Below are positions 1 to 11,170 of a stretch of 64,000 nt of DNA, one piece after another. The notes under the pieces were generated by a model. That model did no database searches. It was not told where the DNA came from and worked only from the letters and a program-made list of their open reading frames with translations. The translations under genes were made by a program, and so were the position numbers. This DNA comes from Haematobia irritans (Eukaryota > Arthropoda > Insecta > Diptera > Muscidae), in the NCBI RefSeq assembly GCF_050003625.1, contig NC_134397.1:227602537-227666536 (forward strand), in the 5' to 3' direction. Numbering within the stretch: position 1 is the first letter of the stretch; each line of letters starts with the position of its first letter.

Positions 1-794
1 TTTATTCGGGAAGTGGAAAGGATATCCCCGTTGAAGAATTTATCTATAGAGTGAATAAAATGTCACAAACTACTCTTGGGGGACACTATGAATTGGTAGC
101 GTTGAATGCTCATATGCTGTTTGAAGGAAAAGCGTTGGAATGGTTTTGGCGTTACCACCACAGAAATAGAATAGTAGAGTGGGCTAGCCTTTTAGAAGCT
201 CTAAGGACACAGTATAGGGAGTACTACAATGACTTTGACGTAAAAGATGACATACGTCGTCGTAAGCAAAAGGCGACTGAAAATTTTGACGATTTTTATG
301 ACGCAATACTTACTTTGTCCGACAAGCTTAGCATTCCGTTATCGGAGGAGGAGATGTGTGAATTGGTGCTACGTAATTTGAGATCAGAAATAAGGCATGA
401 ATTATTGCATATGGAATTCAGACATGTGGCTGAGCTTAGAAAAGCGGTAAGAAGACATGAAAAATTCGTTAGAGACATGCAGATTAGTAAGAAGTTCCAA
501 CCGGGACGTGATAAGTTTCAAATTTCGGAAGTGGAAGCAGAATTAGATATGGTTAGTGAATCTGAGGGTAACATTGAGGTTTGCGGTATCAAAGTTCCAA
601 TAAAGTGCTGGAACTGTGATGCTCCTGGGCATGGTTATAAGGACTGTACTAGTGAAAGACGTGTTTTCTGCTATGGATGTGGATTAAAAGACAACTATAA
701 GCCTACATGCCCAAAATGTGTTAGTCAGGGAAACTTCTCAAGGGATGTCCTTCGTCAGGAAAAAGGGCATCCATCGACTCGATCCAACAAATAG
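1..794 (+). CDS. Gag-like nucleocapsid protein (5' partial)
   Basis: This is the structural protein of the gypsy-type retrotransposon, which packages element RNA. The first methionine is at 51, but the same frame is open to position 3 and carries a Gag-like F-x-G...VEEFIYRV stretch, so the true start is outside the window. Counting from 51, a retroviral zinc knuckle C-x2-C-x4-H-x4-C starts near residue 186 (CWNCDAPGHGYKDC). A second one near residue 207 (CYGCGLKDNYKPTC) has Asn where His is expected. The N-terminal half is rich in charged helices, as in insect gypsy Gags. It ends at a TAG at 792-794, and Pol-related sequence follows at once in another frame. Confidence 0.85.
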   Translation, partial: YSGSGKDIPVEEFIYRVNKMSQTTLGGHYELVALNAHMLFEGKALEWFWRYHHRNRIVEWASLLEALRTQYREYYNDFDVKDDIRRRKQKATENFDDFYDAILTLSDKLSIPLSEEEMCELVLRNLRSEIRHELLHMEFRHVAELRKAVRRHEKFVRDMQISKKFQPGRDKFQISEVEAELDMVSESEGNIEVCGIKVPIKCWNCDAPGHGYKDCTSERRVFCYGCGLKDNYKPTCPKCVSQGNFSRDVLRQEKGHPSTRSNK

Positions 795-799
795 ATACA

Positions 800-1048
800 T
801 TGCAACCACATTTAAATTTACCAGACAAGACAATACATTTAACACCGGACTGTTCAGAAATTAACCAAATTAAACACGAAATAAGGAGGACACGTAGTGC
901 TACCCGTATGAGAAATTTTTGGGGAAAATTAAAAGAATTTAGACAATATGTTATTTCGTCGGTTATAACAGTAAGTACCGATACGAGACCCTATTTGCCA
1001 TTTACCATTGGTGGGCAATTATATTGTTTTGTATCTTCCAGTTTGTAA
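800..1048 (+). pseudogene. Pol N-terminal/protease fragment, frame-broken
   Basis: This 82-codon open stretch lies between Gag and the main Pol frame. Its end (RPYLPFTIGGQLYCFV) looks like the lead-in to a retroviral aspartic protease active site, but the expected D-S/T-G triplet is absent: the position reads V-S-S-S-L and then a stop. The rest of the protease fold (a hydrophobic stretch, then I-I-C-G-I-D-F) continues one frame over from about 1050. The frame relative to Gag is -1, the usual gypsy arrangement, and the next segment returns to the Gag frame. This implies a small indel around 1020-1050. The fragment is called a broken protease; identity with one named family is not claimed. Confidence 0.6.
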
Positions 1049-3956
1049 TCTTCCAGTGTTTAAGAAATGTCGAGGTATTGTAAGGACGGCCGATGGTCAA
1101 GGACAGGAAATTATAGGTATTGTGAATTTAGAATTCGAATTTCAAGGAAAACCATGTGTATTTGAATTTTTGGTCATACCAACAATCCATCAGGATATTA
1201 TATGTGGCATTGATTTTTGGAAGCATCACAATATTGAAATTTCTGTTCAGGGTTCTATTAATGAAATTGAAATTGTCCACAAAGATGAGGAGGATAAAAT
1301 TATGTTGTCAAATGTTCAACGACGAAAGTTGGATGCTATTATAGATCTCTTTCCAAATTCAGATAGGGAGGGCTTAGGGTGCACTACGTTACTGAAACAC
1401 GAGATTGATACTGGAAATTCGAAGCCTATAAAGCAACGTTGCTATCCTATTTCCCCGGCTAGAGAGAAGATATTATGGGGGGAAATAGACCGAATGATGT
1501 CCTTAGGCGTAATTGAGGAATGTCCTAATTCTTCTTGGTCTTCTCCAGGTGTACTGTTGGTAAAACCTGATAAAGTTAGATTTTGCGTAGATAGTCGTAA
1601 GCTTAATTCGGTAACTGTAAAGGACTCGTATCCTATGCCAAACATTGAGGGTATTTTATCTAGGCTGCCTGCGGTGCATTACATATCGAAAGTCGATCTT
1701 AAAGACGCATTCTGGCAAATTGAATTAACAGACGATTCAAAGCCAAAGACGGCATTTACGGTGCCAAATCGACCTTTATATCAATTTGTCAGAATGCCAT
1801 TCGGTCTTTGCAACGCACCACAGACGATGTGCAGATTAATGGATATGGTGATACCCTATAATATGAAGTCCCATGTATTTGTTTATTTGGACGACTTGTT
1901 AATAGTGTCTACGAGCTTCAACGATCACTTGAAGCATTTACAGGAAGTGGCGATACGATTACGACAGGCCGGTCTTACTATTAACGTGAAGAAAAGTAGT
2001 TTTGCAATAAAGAAGGTTAAGTATTTGGGTTACATCGTAGGGGAAGGCTCGATAGCAGTAGATCCGGAGAAAGTGAGTGCAATAGCAGAATTTCCAGTAC
2101 CTAACTCCGTGCGTCGTTTACGACAATTTTTAGGAATGATAGGATGGTACAGGAGATTCATAGCAGATTTTTCCACTTGTTCTTATCCACTAACGGAACT
2201 GTTGTCCAAGAAACGCTCATTTGTTTGGTCAAAGGAGGCACAGGAATCATTTGAACTATTGAAACGGAAGTTGTGTAGTGCACCTGTACTTATTAATGCG
2301 AATTTTTCGAAACCGTTTGTGCTACAGTGCGACGCGAGTACAGTTGGTGTAGGGGCTGTTTTGGCCCAGGTGGATGACGAGGGCAATGAGCGGCCTATTG
2401 CATATATGTCGCAGAAAATAAGTAAGGCACAACGAAACTATACAATCACGGAACTGGAGTGTCTAGCCGTGGTATTGGCTGTGAAAAAGTTTAGAGCGTA
2501 TATAGAGGGCCATGAATTCAAAGTGGTTACAGACCATGCGAGTCTTAAATGGCTTATGGGACAGAGTGATTTGTCAGGAAGGCTTGCTAGATGGGCGCTA
2601 AAACTACAGGGCTTTGATTTTTCAATCGAACATAGAAGTGGTAAAGACAATGTCGTGCCGGACACATTATCTCGAGCCTTTGATACTGAGAATGAAGTTT
2701 CTGAAATTGATATAGAGTTGGAACCAGCAATTGATATGAATTCTGAAGCATTCGATAGTATGGAGTATTCTAAATGGAGGGAGGATTTCCAAAGGTCTGG
2801 GATTCCAGACTACCGAGTCGATGGAAAACATATTTATAAGAGAACTAAGTTTTCAAAAGGGTGCGACGATGATATAGGATGGAGGTTGGTAGTTCCAACA
2901 GAGTTACGAATGAAGGTAATTTATTCGGCACATAATCCACCAAACATGGCTCATAGTGGAATTTCTAAGACCGTGCACCGGATAAGGAAATATTTCTTTT
3001 GGCCGAAACTAATTACGGATGTTGAGAGATATATAAGAAATTGTGACATATGCAAGACCTCGAAAAATCCTAATACTATTTTAAGACCGCCAATGGGGCA
3101 GATGGTGACTACCGAGAGACCCTTTCAGAGGCTTTATGTCGATCTGATCGGACCATTGCCTCGTACGAAAGGAGGGTTTATAGGCATCTTAGTAATATTA
3201 GACCATTTTACTAAATACACCTTTTTACATCCTTTGAAGAAGTTTGTTACAAAACCCATAATTGAATATATTAGAAATGAAATATTTAATAGTTATGGTG
3301 TTCCAGAAGTGATCGTTTCGGATAACGGAACCCAATTTAGATGTAAAGCATTTCAGGCACTTCTTAGTAAATATGGCGTTAAACACCAATTGACAGCTAT
3401 ACATAGCCCGCAAGCGAACGCGAGTGAACGTGTTAACCGGTCGGTTAATGCAGCCTTACGTTCGTATATAAAGGAAGACCAACGAAACTGGGATGTATAC
3501 TTAAGTTTGGTAAATTGTGCTCTTCGAAACAGTGTGCATCAAACTATAGGTATGACACCATATGAGGTAGTTTTTGGTCAATCAATGATAACCCATGGGA
3601 AGGATTATAACATATTAAGGAAATTGAGAATACTAGAGGAAGGGGACTCACAAATTCAGAGAATGGATGAATTTAGGTTATTACGGGATAAAATACAACA
3701 AAAGATGACAGAAGCTTACAAAAGGAATGAAAAGTCGTACAATCTACGAACACGCAATAGAGAACTTTGTATTGGTCAAGAGGTTGTACGCAGGAACTTT
3801 CCACAAAGCTCACGAATAAATAAATTTAGTTCTAAATTGGCTCCAACAGGTGTAAAGGCTATCGTTATACGGAAAATTGGAAATACTTACTACGAGCTAA
3901 GAGACGTATGTACAGGAAAAACTGCGATTTATCATTTAAAAGATATATGGGAGTAA
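1008..3956 (+). CDS. Pol polyprotein: (partial protease)-RT-RNase H-integrase
   Basis: This frame encodes the replication enzymes of the gypsy element over 982 codons, though the first codons probably do not mark a natural start. The RT domain covers roughly residues 110-340, with the FGLCNAP motif and catalytic YLDD near 293-296. RNase H follows (QCDAS, then TDHASLKWL near residue 510). Integrase begins with an H-H-C-C zinc region (AHSGISKTVHR...NCDICK near 650-690) and has the acidic triad at about D712 (YVDLIG), D772 (SDNGTQF) and E807 (ASERVNRS). A degenerate GPY/F-like tail ends the protein near 950-980. RT and integrase motifs look intact; the upstream protease is not. No envelope gene follows, and the TAA is at 3954-3956. 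Confidence 0.92.
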   Translation: MVGNYIVLYLPVCNLPVFKKCRGIVRTADGQGQEIIGIVNLEFEFQGKPCVFEFLVIPTIHQDIICGIDFWKHHNIEISVQGSINEIEIVHKDEEDKIMLSNVQRRKLDAIIDLFPNSDREGLGCTTLLKHEIDTGNSKPIKQRCYPISPAREKILWGEIDRMMSLGVIEECPNSSWSSPGVLLVKPDKVRFCVDSRKLNSVTVKDSYPMPNIEGILSRLPAVHYISKVDLKDAFWQIELTDDSKPKTAFTVPNRPLYQFVRMPFGLCNAPQTMCRLMDMVIPYNMKSHVFVYLDDLLIVSTSFNDHLKHLQEVAIRLRQAGLTINVKKSSFAIKKVKYLGYIVGEGSIAVDPEKVSAIAEFPVPNSVRRLRQFLGMIGWYRRFIADFSTCSYPLTELLSKKRSFVWSKEAQESFELLKRKLCSAPVLINANFSKPFVLQCDASTVGVGAVLAQVDDEGNERPIAYMSQKISKAQRNYTITELECLAVVLAVKKFRAYIEGHEFKVVTDHASLKWLMGQSDLSGRLARWALKLQGFDFSIEHRSGKDNVVPDTLSRAFDTENEVSEIDIELEPAIDMNSEAFDSMEYSKWREDFQRSGIPDYRVDGKHIYKRTKFSKGCDDDIGWRLVVPTELRMKVIYSAHNPPNMAHSGISKTVHRIRKYFFWPKLITDVERYIRNCDICKTSKNPNTILRPPMGQMVTTERPFQRLYVDLIGPLPRTKGGFIGILVILDHFTKYTFLHPLKKFVTKPIIEYIRNEIFNSYGVPEVIVSDNGTQFRCKAFQALLSKYGVKHQLTAIHSPQANASERVNRSVNAALRSYIKEDQRNWDVYLSLVNCALRNSVHQTIGMTPYEVVFGQSMITHGKDYNILRKLRILEEGDSQIQRMDEFRLLRDKIQQKMTEAYKRNEKSYNLRTRNRELCIGQEVVRRNFPQSSRINKFSSKLAPTGVKAIVIRKIGNTYYELRDVCTGKTAIYHLKDIWE

Positions 3957-5330
3957 CATAATTTTTTTTTTACTTTACAAATTGATGGTAATAACGATAA
4001 AGAATAAAAAGGGAGACTATGAAAATTTGAATTTGAAAAAAAAAAAACAAAAAGTAGGCATAGAATTGAAAAGAAAAAAAGAGAAAGAAAAAAAAAAGAT
4101 TATTATTGGAATTTTTGTTTAAAAGGAAAAAAAAGGCATTTTTAATAAAATTTTGAAGAAATTCATATTGAAACATTGTAAAAAAAAATCTCGTGATAAA
4201 ATAGACCTGGTACCTTACTGTTTCCTGCTGTCAATCATTTTGGATATTACCTCCGATTAAGGCGGTTCCAAGACTCATTGCCTCACATTACATGGTCAGA
4301 GCTGAATGTGTCCTTGTGTTCCTGCCATCTTGGGCGTTTAAAAATTTTCGCCATACTTCTACCGTAGATGAATATTTGTGTGAGCCTTTCAGTGAAGAAT
4401 CCGATTCGATGAAAGAAAAATTATTATTTCCATTTCCTTTTTTTTTCAACATCCGAATAACTTAAACGCAACATCTTTGAGACGATTTCAAGCATTTCCG
4501 GATTTTAAAAGCATAATAAAGAAAAATTAGTTAACTCCAACCCATTAGTTTATACCGACTATTTAGTTAAGTTATTTGCAAGACTCATTCCATTTAACAT
4601 TTACAACGAGCGCCACAATTAAAATAATTTTATGAAATTTATCGAAAATGTGGATATCAACCTCTGGATCAACAGGCCTGAAGATCTCAAGAAGTTAAAT
4701 TTGGTAAGTCCACTACTATTTATTTATTTTAATTGTTCACGCTCGTTATTTCCTGGTTAAATATTTTATTTCATTACAATTAACTAATTTTATGACACTC
4801 GAATTTTATTTCTCTTTTTCATAAACTTACCTGTTCATTTAAAATATCGCGAATTAAATTTTTTTTTTTTATTATTATTAATTATCATAGGTTTAATTTT
4901 TTTTTATTTTATCGTAAAATAAATATGTATCCAAAACTGTAAAATTTTACCTTCATTCACGAAAGGTAATGAGAGACTATGGGGGGGGGATACTGGGCTA
5001 ACTGGACGATTTCGTCCGACATAACATAATAATGAAATAAAATGTTAGGCAAAATGTGATCTTAATGCCGTACATCTAATCCAACGCTAATTTCCATTCT
5101 TTCTGTTTTAACATTTTCTTTTATTACCTTGTTGTTTAGAGTTACCTTAAACTTTTCTTTATGATAATGAACCCGTGCCTATTCCAAATCGAAAGAACTC
5201 CCCCCAAGACTGAGCACGGCTGGAGCCATAAGGTAACCACTTTGATTGGGAATAGGACCTAATAAGGGTTGTTACACTAGTTGCCTGAAATTGTAACGGA
5301 TTTATTTTTTATCGGTCCATTTCGTAAGGC
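3957..5330 (+). other. Untranslated 3' region of the gypsy element, probably containing its 3' LTR
   Basis: There is no credible gene here. The stretch starts with A-rich DNA and purine-rich runs that could serve as a polypurine tract (about 4006-4018 and 4963-4990, the latter with a run of G). Possible poly(A) signals AATAAA lie near 4146 and 4514. LTR boundaries cannot be set because the left LTR is outside the window. An open frame on the minus strand at 3970-4176 is a by-product of poly-A/poly-T. Confidence 0.4.
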
Positions 5331-5334
5331 CGAT

Positions 5335-5687
5335 TTCACTTCTTGAGGGTATAGAAGGTGCACTGATCATGAAAACTGCATGAAACTGAAAGTAAAATTT
5401 CCAGATTTTACTTCCAATCATTTGAATAATGGGGGTAACAATCTACAGATTTTAGATTTCAAATCAAGACGTTATATCCTCATTTTCCTGCACACATATT
5501 CGAGATGTTTATGATTCCTCTAAAATTCAAACAAAAATGGTTGTTATAAATCCAGACTAGATCGGATAACATAGTCTTCATAAGTAGAATCTTTAAATTT
5601 CTCTTCGGGACTGAATAGTCTAAGTGAGCCTGAATCAAATCGGGCTGCCACTTTAAACTAACAATCTTCGGGAAGCGTACTGGTAGA
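5335..5687 (-). repeat. Interspersed repeat family C (inverted copy) with an inserted SINE/LINE tail fragment
   Basis: The minus strand matches sequence at 19405-19660 (+) and 25020-25360 (+), including an ATTTTACTT/AAATCTG-rich block and the phrase CTTCCCGAAGAT. Here the match is interrupted at about 5605-5660 by the tail shared by the window's SINEs and LINE (GACTGAATAGTCTAAGTGAG). An open frame at 5480-5698 on the minus strand has no coding features. Confidence 0.55.
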
Positions 5688-7150
5688 AACAAGTACATAA
5701 GGCCGCAAGTTCGGCCAGGCCGAATCTTATGTACCCACCACCATGGATTGCGTAGAAACTTCTACGAAAGACTGTGATTTAGTCCATACATGGTATATAT
5801 TAGACAAAAAAGTTATGTATAGTTAAGTCTACAAATAATTACGAATCGATATGGACTTTTTGTACGTAGAGAACAAGAATTGAAATATGGGGGTCGCTTA
5901 TATGGGGGCTATATACAATTATGAACTTGATATGGACCAATTTTTGTGTGATTGGGGATCGATTTATCTGAGGGCCAATATAACTATAGACCGATATGAA
6001 CCTAGTTAGGCATGGTTGTTAACGACCATATACTAGCACAATGTACCAAATTTCAACTCACTCGGATGAAATTTGCTCTTCCAAGAGGTTCCAAAACCAA
6101 ATCTCGGGATCGGTTTATATGGGGCTATGTACGATTATGGACTGATGTGGACCACTTTTGGCATGGCTGTTAAATATCATATACTACCACCACGTACCAA
6201 ATTTCAAGCATATCGGATGAATTTTGCTTCTCCAAAAGGCACCGGAGGTCACATCTGGGGATCGGTTTATATGGGATATGGGAGCTATATATAATTATGG
6301 ACTGATAGGAACCAATTCCTGCATGGTTGTTGGATACCATATACTAACATCACGTACCAAATTTCAACCGAATGGCAAGAATTTTGCTCTTCCAAGGGGC
6401 TCTGGAGGTCAAATCTGGGGATCGGTTTATATGGGGCCTATATATAATTATGGACCGATATCGACCAATTTTTGCATGGGAGTTTGAGGCCATATATTAA
6501 CACCACGTACCAAATTTCAACTGAATCAGATGAATTTTGGTCTTCCAATAGGTTCCGGAGGTCAAATCTGGTGATCGGTTTATATGGGCGCTATATATAA
6601 TTATGGACCGATAAGGACCAATTTTTGCATGGTTGTTAGAGACCATATACTGACACCATGTACCAAATTTCAGCCGGATCGGATGAAATTTGCTTCTCTT
6701 AGGGGCCTCGCAAGCCAAATCGGGGGATCAGTTTATATGGGGGCTATATATAATTATGGACCGATGTGGACCAATTTTTGCATGGTTGTTAGAGACCATA
6801 TACTGACACCATGTACCAAATTTCAGCCGGATCGGATGAAATTTGCTTCTCTTAGAGGGCTCGCAAGCCAAATTTTGGGGTCCGTTTATATGGGGGATAT
6901 ACGTAAAAGTGAACCGATATGGCCCATTTGCAATACCATCCGACCTACATCAATAACAACTACTTGTGCGAAGTTTCAAGTCGATAGCTTGTTTCGTTCG
7001 GAAGTTAGCGTGATTTCAACAGACGGACGGACGGACGGACATGCTCAGATCGACTCAGAATTTCACCACGACCCAGAGCAATATTTCGATGTGTTACAAA
7101 CGGAATGACAAAGTTAATATACCCCCCATCCTATGGTGGTGGGTATAAAA
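5688..7150 (+). mobile_element. DINE/Helentron-like non-autonomous element, family A, copy 1
   Basis: The 5' end is CAAGTACATAAGGCCGCAAG followed by the inverted GGCCAGGCCGAA block and CCACCACCATGG. The middle is a tandem array of 153-bp units. The 3' end is a conserved block (about 6890-7110) with a GACG microsatellite, closing in a palindrome-like CCATCCTATGGTGG flanked by TATACCC/GGGTATA. This layout (conserved ends, internal minisatellite, 3' hairpin, no coding) matches the DINE/HINE type of non-autonomous Helentron, which is an inference. Open frames inside are periodic artefacts. Confidence 0.75.
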
Positions 7151-8695
7151 ATCTGAAATTCTATATACACCGAAAAAAAAAGTGAACTGTTTTATAGGAA
7201 GAATGAACTACCTCGCACGAAAATTGAACTAAGTTTTACTCCACATTTTTAGATTTCCACAAAGCGTTGTTAAACCCAGGAAATTTTAAGGCCATGTTGT
7301 ACTCTTGAACTGCAGTTCCCGAAATTACATCATCTCATAGAAGAAAAAATTAACTAAAAGTAAAGAAGAAAATCATTGGCGCCAAATTATAACCATTTTA
7401 ACCATACAGTAGTTCATTCTTACTATTTTTGGGAATCGTACGAAAATCTTCTTTTGCTTTAGTTCATATTGAACTTATGTGTATGGTCATTGAACTATAT
7501 ACTCACGTTTAGTTCATAAAATTTTTGAGACATACTTAAAAAAAGTAAGATTTCATTAAGCTGTGGAAAACTTCGATAAAAATAATAAAATTTAACTACA
7601 AGCAAATACATTTTTTCCAATACAAAAAAAGTTAAATTTAGCGTTAGTTTAACTACGGAAATTTTTTTCTGTGTATTATTAACTGGCTACGACTGAGGGT
7701 TTTCAAAGGAAAATATTATACATCATGGTGGTGGGTATTTAAGATACGCCCCTGCCGAACTTAATGCTATATTCGTATATACTTGTTTTGTCATAAATTT
7801 TATTATTGATTTCTCAACATTCAACTGATCGATCCTCCTTCGTATTGTATCTCTAATATCTCGACAATTAAATTTAAATTATTGGCACAAATAAAAAAAT
7901 AAAACCAATGAGTCAATATACTAAATTCACATATGTTTTTCTGTTCCCAGATAATAACAATAATAATGCTAGCGAAAAAACCATAACAAATAAAAGAATT
8001 AAAACAAATCAAACAGCATGAATCGATTAAAAGTCTAAATAGACCAACCCACCCCCTTGAGGCAAATGTTCACATAAACTCAAAATTTGAATAGACTACA
8101 ATCACAGTTATTTATACTTTTGTCATATTATGAATGAAATCGTAAAAATTGAAAGTAAAAAAAAAATAATCTCTAGAAGACAACATTTTTTTCTAGCATT
8201 TTTTAAATTGTATTTTTTTTTTTTTTAATTTCGATTTGCAATTCGCATTGAAGGTGGGGTTATGTCAGTTTACGACATCATTGTCGGCTATTGTCTTGAC
8301 AATATATTTGCATTGAATTGAATTCCTTGCGGTATATAACTCCATTAAATCGATCCTATTGATCTTTATCGATATGGGCTAAGGAAATTACAATCAACGA
8401 ATTGTATCACGCAGCATGTATACGATTTAAAAGCAAATATCTTTGGCAAAATTCTTAGCCGCAACAAAAAAATAAAATAATATTCAATACTAGGAAATTA
8501 TGGTATTTAAAAACAAAGTTGAAAATGGATTTTCATGCTTCGAAAAATTATAACAAACATATATGAGCTATTATATGGCTCATATATACTACAGGCCCGA
8601 TATTAATCGAATTGTTTTCAAAGAAAAGAAACGCATGCAAGTTTTATGTGGTGGGTCTTTCATATTCGGCCTGCCCGAACTTCTGACCATATAAA
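7151..8695. other. AT-rich gene-free spacer with a MITE and DINE-like end fragments
   Basis: About 7170-7675 is bounded by CACCGAAAAAAAAAGTGAAC and a closing TTTTTTTCTGTGT, so it looks like a TIR element of the AGTGAAC family (others at 13938-14452 and 51035-51556). Short pieces at 7715-7790 and 8640-8690 resemble DINE-like 5' ends in reverse (GGTGGTGGGTA, CCTGCCCGAACTT). The rest is simple AT-rich sequence with no supported gene. Confidence 0.5.
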
Positions 8696-9268
8696 CACTG
8701 AAAAAATCATGTCCCGTTCCAAAGATTTTGTCTTTATACTAATGATTTTGGTACTGATTCCGAGCCAAAGAAGCGAAGGATTGAATTAAGGTTAAATTTA
8801 AGACACAATTCCCTTTTAAATTTGAGTTTTACGTATTTGATTCTAGGAAACGAATTTTAATCTATTCGTTTTTTTTTCTTCATGTCTTCATGTCTTGAAC
8901 GTATTAACGACAACTTATATTTTCAAATTCAGATTCGACTTCAAGTATTAATTATGATATGTTTCAAGTAAAAAACGTATTTTAAATAAAGTGTTGAAAA
9001 ACATCTCCTATTTTTTAACGCTTTTTTGCTTTGTATTCAAAATGTCCACAAATTTAAATTTGTCATTAATGTTCACGAATTTTTCTGAATTATTAAAGAC
9101 AAGTTGACCTTAGTAAGGATATCTAGTTTTAAGTCGAATCACTTAACTATAAAGATAAAGCAGAGAAAAAACTTTATATCAAAGAAATACGCCTTCTATG
9201 TTAAGAAAAATTCATATTCGTATTTTAAAGACATGAAATCTTTGACCTTACAACAATATTTTTCAGTG
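8696..9268 (+). mobile_element. MITE family 2 (CACTGAAAAAA TIR), copy 1
   Basis: It starts CACTGAAAAAA and ends TTTTTCAGTG, and carries the family block GATTCCGAGCCAAAGAAGCG. It is related to 31771-32423, 49274-49890 and 35737-36296. There is no coding capacity. TA at the right flank fits a Tc1/mariner-type target site. Confidence 0.65.
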
Positions 9269-9370
9269 TACATGCTTTCATTTGTTTTTAAATTTTATTG
9301 TTTAATATGTCGGAAATAACATCAAACTTTAGAAGCAGTTTAGATTTTATAACCTATATTTGTTTGATTT

Positions 9371-10950
9371 TTATACCCTCCACCCTCCACCATAGGATGG
9401 GGGTATATTAACTTTGTCATTCCGTTTGTAACACATCGAAATATTGCTCTAAGACCCCATAAAGTATATATATTCTGGGTCGTGGTGAAATTCTGAGTCG
9501 ATCTGAGCATGTCCGTCCGTCCGTCTGTTGAAATCACGCTAACTTCCGAACGAAACAAGCTATCGACTTGAAACTTGGCACAAGTAGTTGTTATTGATGT
9601 AGGTCGGATGGTATTGCAAATGGGCCATATCGGTCCACTTTTACGTATAGCCCCCATATAAACGGATCCCCAAATTTGGCTTGTGATTGCTCTAAGAGAA
9701 GCAAATTTCATCCGATCCGGCTGAAATTTGGTACATGATGTTAATATATGGTCTCTAACAACCATGCAAAAATTGGTCCATATCGGTCCACTTTTACGTA
9801 TAGCCCCCATATAAACGGATCCCCAAATTTGGCTTGTGATTGGTCTAAGAGAAGCAGATTTCATCCGATCCGGCTGAAATTTGGTACATGATGTTAATAT
9901 ATGGTCTCTAACAACCATGCAAAAATTGGTCCATATCGGTCCATAATTATATATAGCCCCCATTTAAACCGATCCCCAGATTTGAACTCCGGAGCCTCTT
10001 AGAGTAGCAAAATTCATCCCCCATATAAACCGATTCCCAGATTTGGTTTGCGGATCCTCTAAGAGAAGAAAATTTCATCCGATCCGGCTGAAATTTGATA
10101 CATGATATTAGTATATAGTCTCTAAGAACCATTCAAAAATTGGTCCATATCAGTCCATAATTATATATAGCCCCTATATAAACCGATCCCCAGATTTGAA
10201 CTCCGGAGCCACTTGGACGAGCAAAATTCATCCGATCCGGTTGAAATTTGCAACGTGGTGTTAATATATGGCCGCTAATAACCATGCCAAAATTGGTCCA
10301 TATCGGTCTATAGTTATATATATCCGATCCCCAATCACACAAAAATTGTTCCATATCGGTTCATAATCATGCTTGCCACTCGAGCAAAAATAATCTAGCA
10401 AAATTTGTCGAAATTTTATTCCTATAGAAAATTTTGTCAAATTTTATTTCTATAGAAAATTTTTTGCAAAATTTTATTTCTGTAGAAAATGTTGTCAAAA
10501 TTTTAATTCTGTAGAGAATGTTGTCAAAATTTTAAATCTTTTGAAAATTTAGTAAAAATTTTATTTCTGTAGAAAATTTTGTCAAAATGTTATTTCTATA
10601 GAAAATTTTGTTAAAATCGTATTTCTATAGAAAATTTTGTTCAAGTTTTACTTCTATAGAAAATGCTGCAAAATTTTATTTTGTAAAAATTTTATTTCTA
10701 TAGAAAATTTTGTCAAACTTAATTATATACATATTTAATCGTCCATTTTAAGTTTAATATATACCACGTATGGACTACGTGGTATATATTACGGTATTAG
10801 GAAGTTTTAAGATACCTTGTCATCGGCAAAAGTTACCGCAACCCAAGTAAATCGATTGTGGATGACAGTCTTCAGTAGAAGTTTTTACGCAATCCATGGT
10901 GGAGGGTACATAAGCTTCGGCCTGGCCGAACTTACGGCCGTATATACTTG
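9371..10950 (-). mobile_element. DINE-like element family A, copy 2, with 30-bp minisatellite
   Basis: In minus orientation this shows every part of family A. The 3' hairpin end lies at 9371-9410 (TATACCCTCC...GGGGGTATA), the GACG block and 3' constant region at about 9480-9660, and 153-bp units to about 10370. A 30-bp TTTCTATAGAAAT-type minisatellite follows at about 10395-10725. The 5' end comes at about 10740-10950 (inverted GGCCTGGCCGAA, TATATACTTG). Its long open minus-strand frame at 9340-9963 is the 51-codon repeat read through. Confidence 0.78.
10395..10725. repeat. 30-bp palindromic minisatellite array
   Basis: Repeated units contain the perfect palindrome TTCTATAGAA next to AAAATTTT, with a period of about 30 bp and many substitutions. 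The same unit recurs at 11400-11915, 20830-21115, 40800-41280, 41755-41885, 45780-45960, 47555-47880 and 63395-63500. Confidence 0.85.
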
Positions 10951-11170
10951 TTTTTTTTTTTTTTGATTAATTTCTAAACGGAATATTCAGTTTATGAAAA
11001 AAATCGTTTTTCATAGGATTCAAGATCTACACGCAAAAAAAAATATAACTCTTTCCTCCCAAAATAAATTAAAGACAAACAACAATCGTTTCCCATTTGC
11101 TTTTCGCTGTAAGGAAATTTATTTGGAATAGAGGTATATACTAGATAGGGTCACGGCCTAAAGGAAAAAA

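Larger units (their letters stand above)
1..3956 (+). mobile_element. Ty3/gypsy-type LTR retrotransposon, internal region
   Basis: A Gag-like zinc-knuckle protein is followed by a long Pol with reverse transcriptase, RNase H and integrase in the order typical of Ty3/gypsy. The 5' LTR, primer-binding site and Gag N-terminus lie left of the window. No envelope reading frame follows Pol. The copy is damaged in the protease region, so it is probably not autonomous. The 3' LTR must lie in the downstream 1.3 kb, but it cannot be delimited without its 5' partner. Confidence 0.9.

Noticed and set aside
3970..4176. Minus-strand frame very rich in Phe and Asn
   Set aside because: It is produced by poly-A tracts in the gypsy 3' region.
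3957..5330. Delimiting the gypsy 3' LTR with TG...CA ends
   Set aside because: Several pairs were possible, but without the 5' LTR none could be confirmed, so no boundaries are reported.
6584..7108. Long open frame of repeated G-A-I-Y-N-Y-G-P units
   Set aside because: It is the 153-bp repeat read in frame. The same peptide appears at many loci on both strands, with no start context and no conservation of coding over sequence.
9340..9963. 207-codon minus-strand open frame
   Set aside because: It spans the 153-bp units and the 3' end of a DINE-like element and is not a gene.
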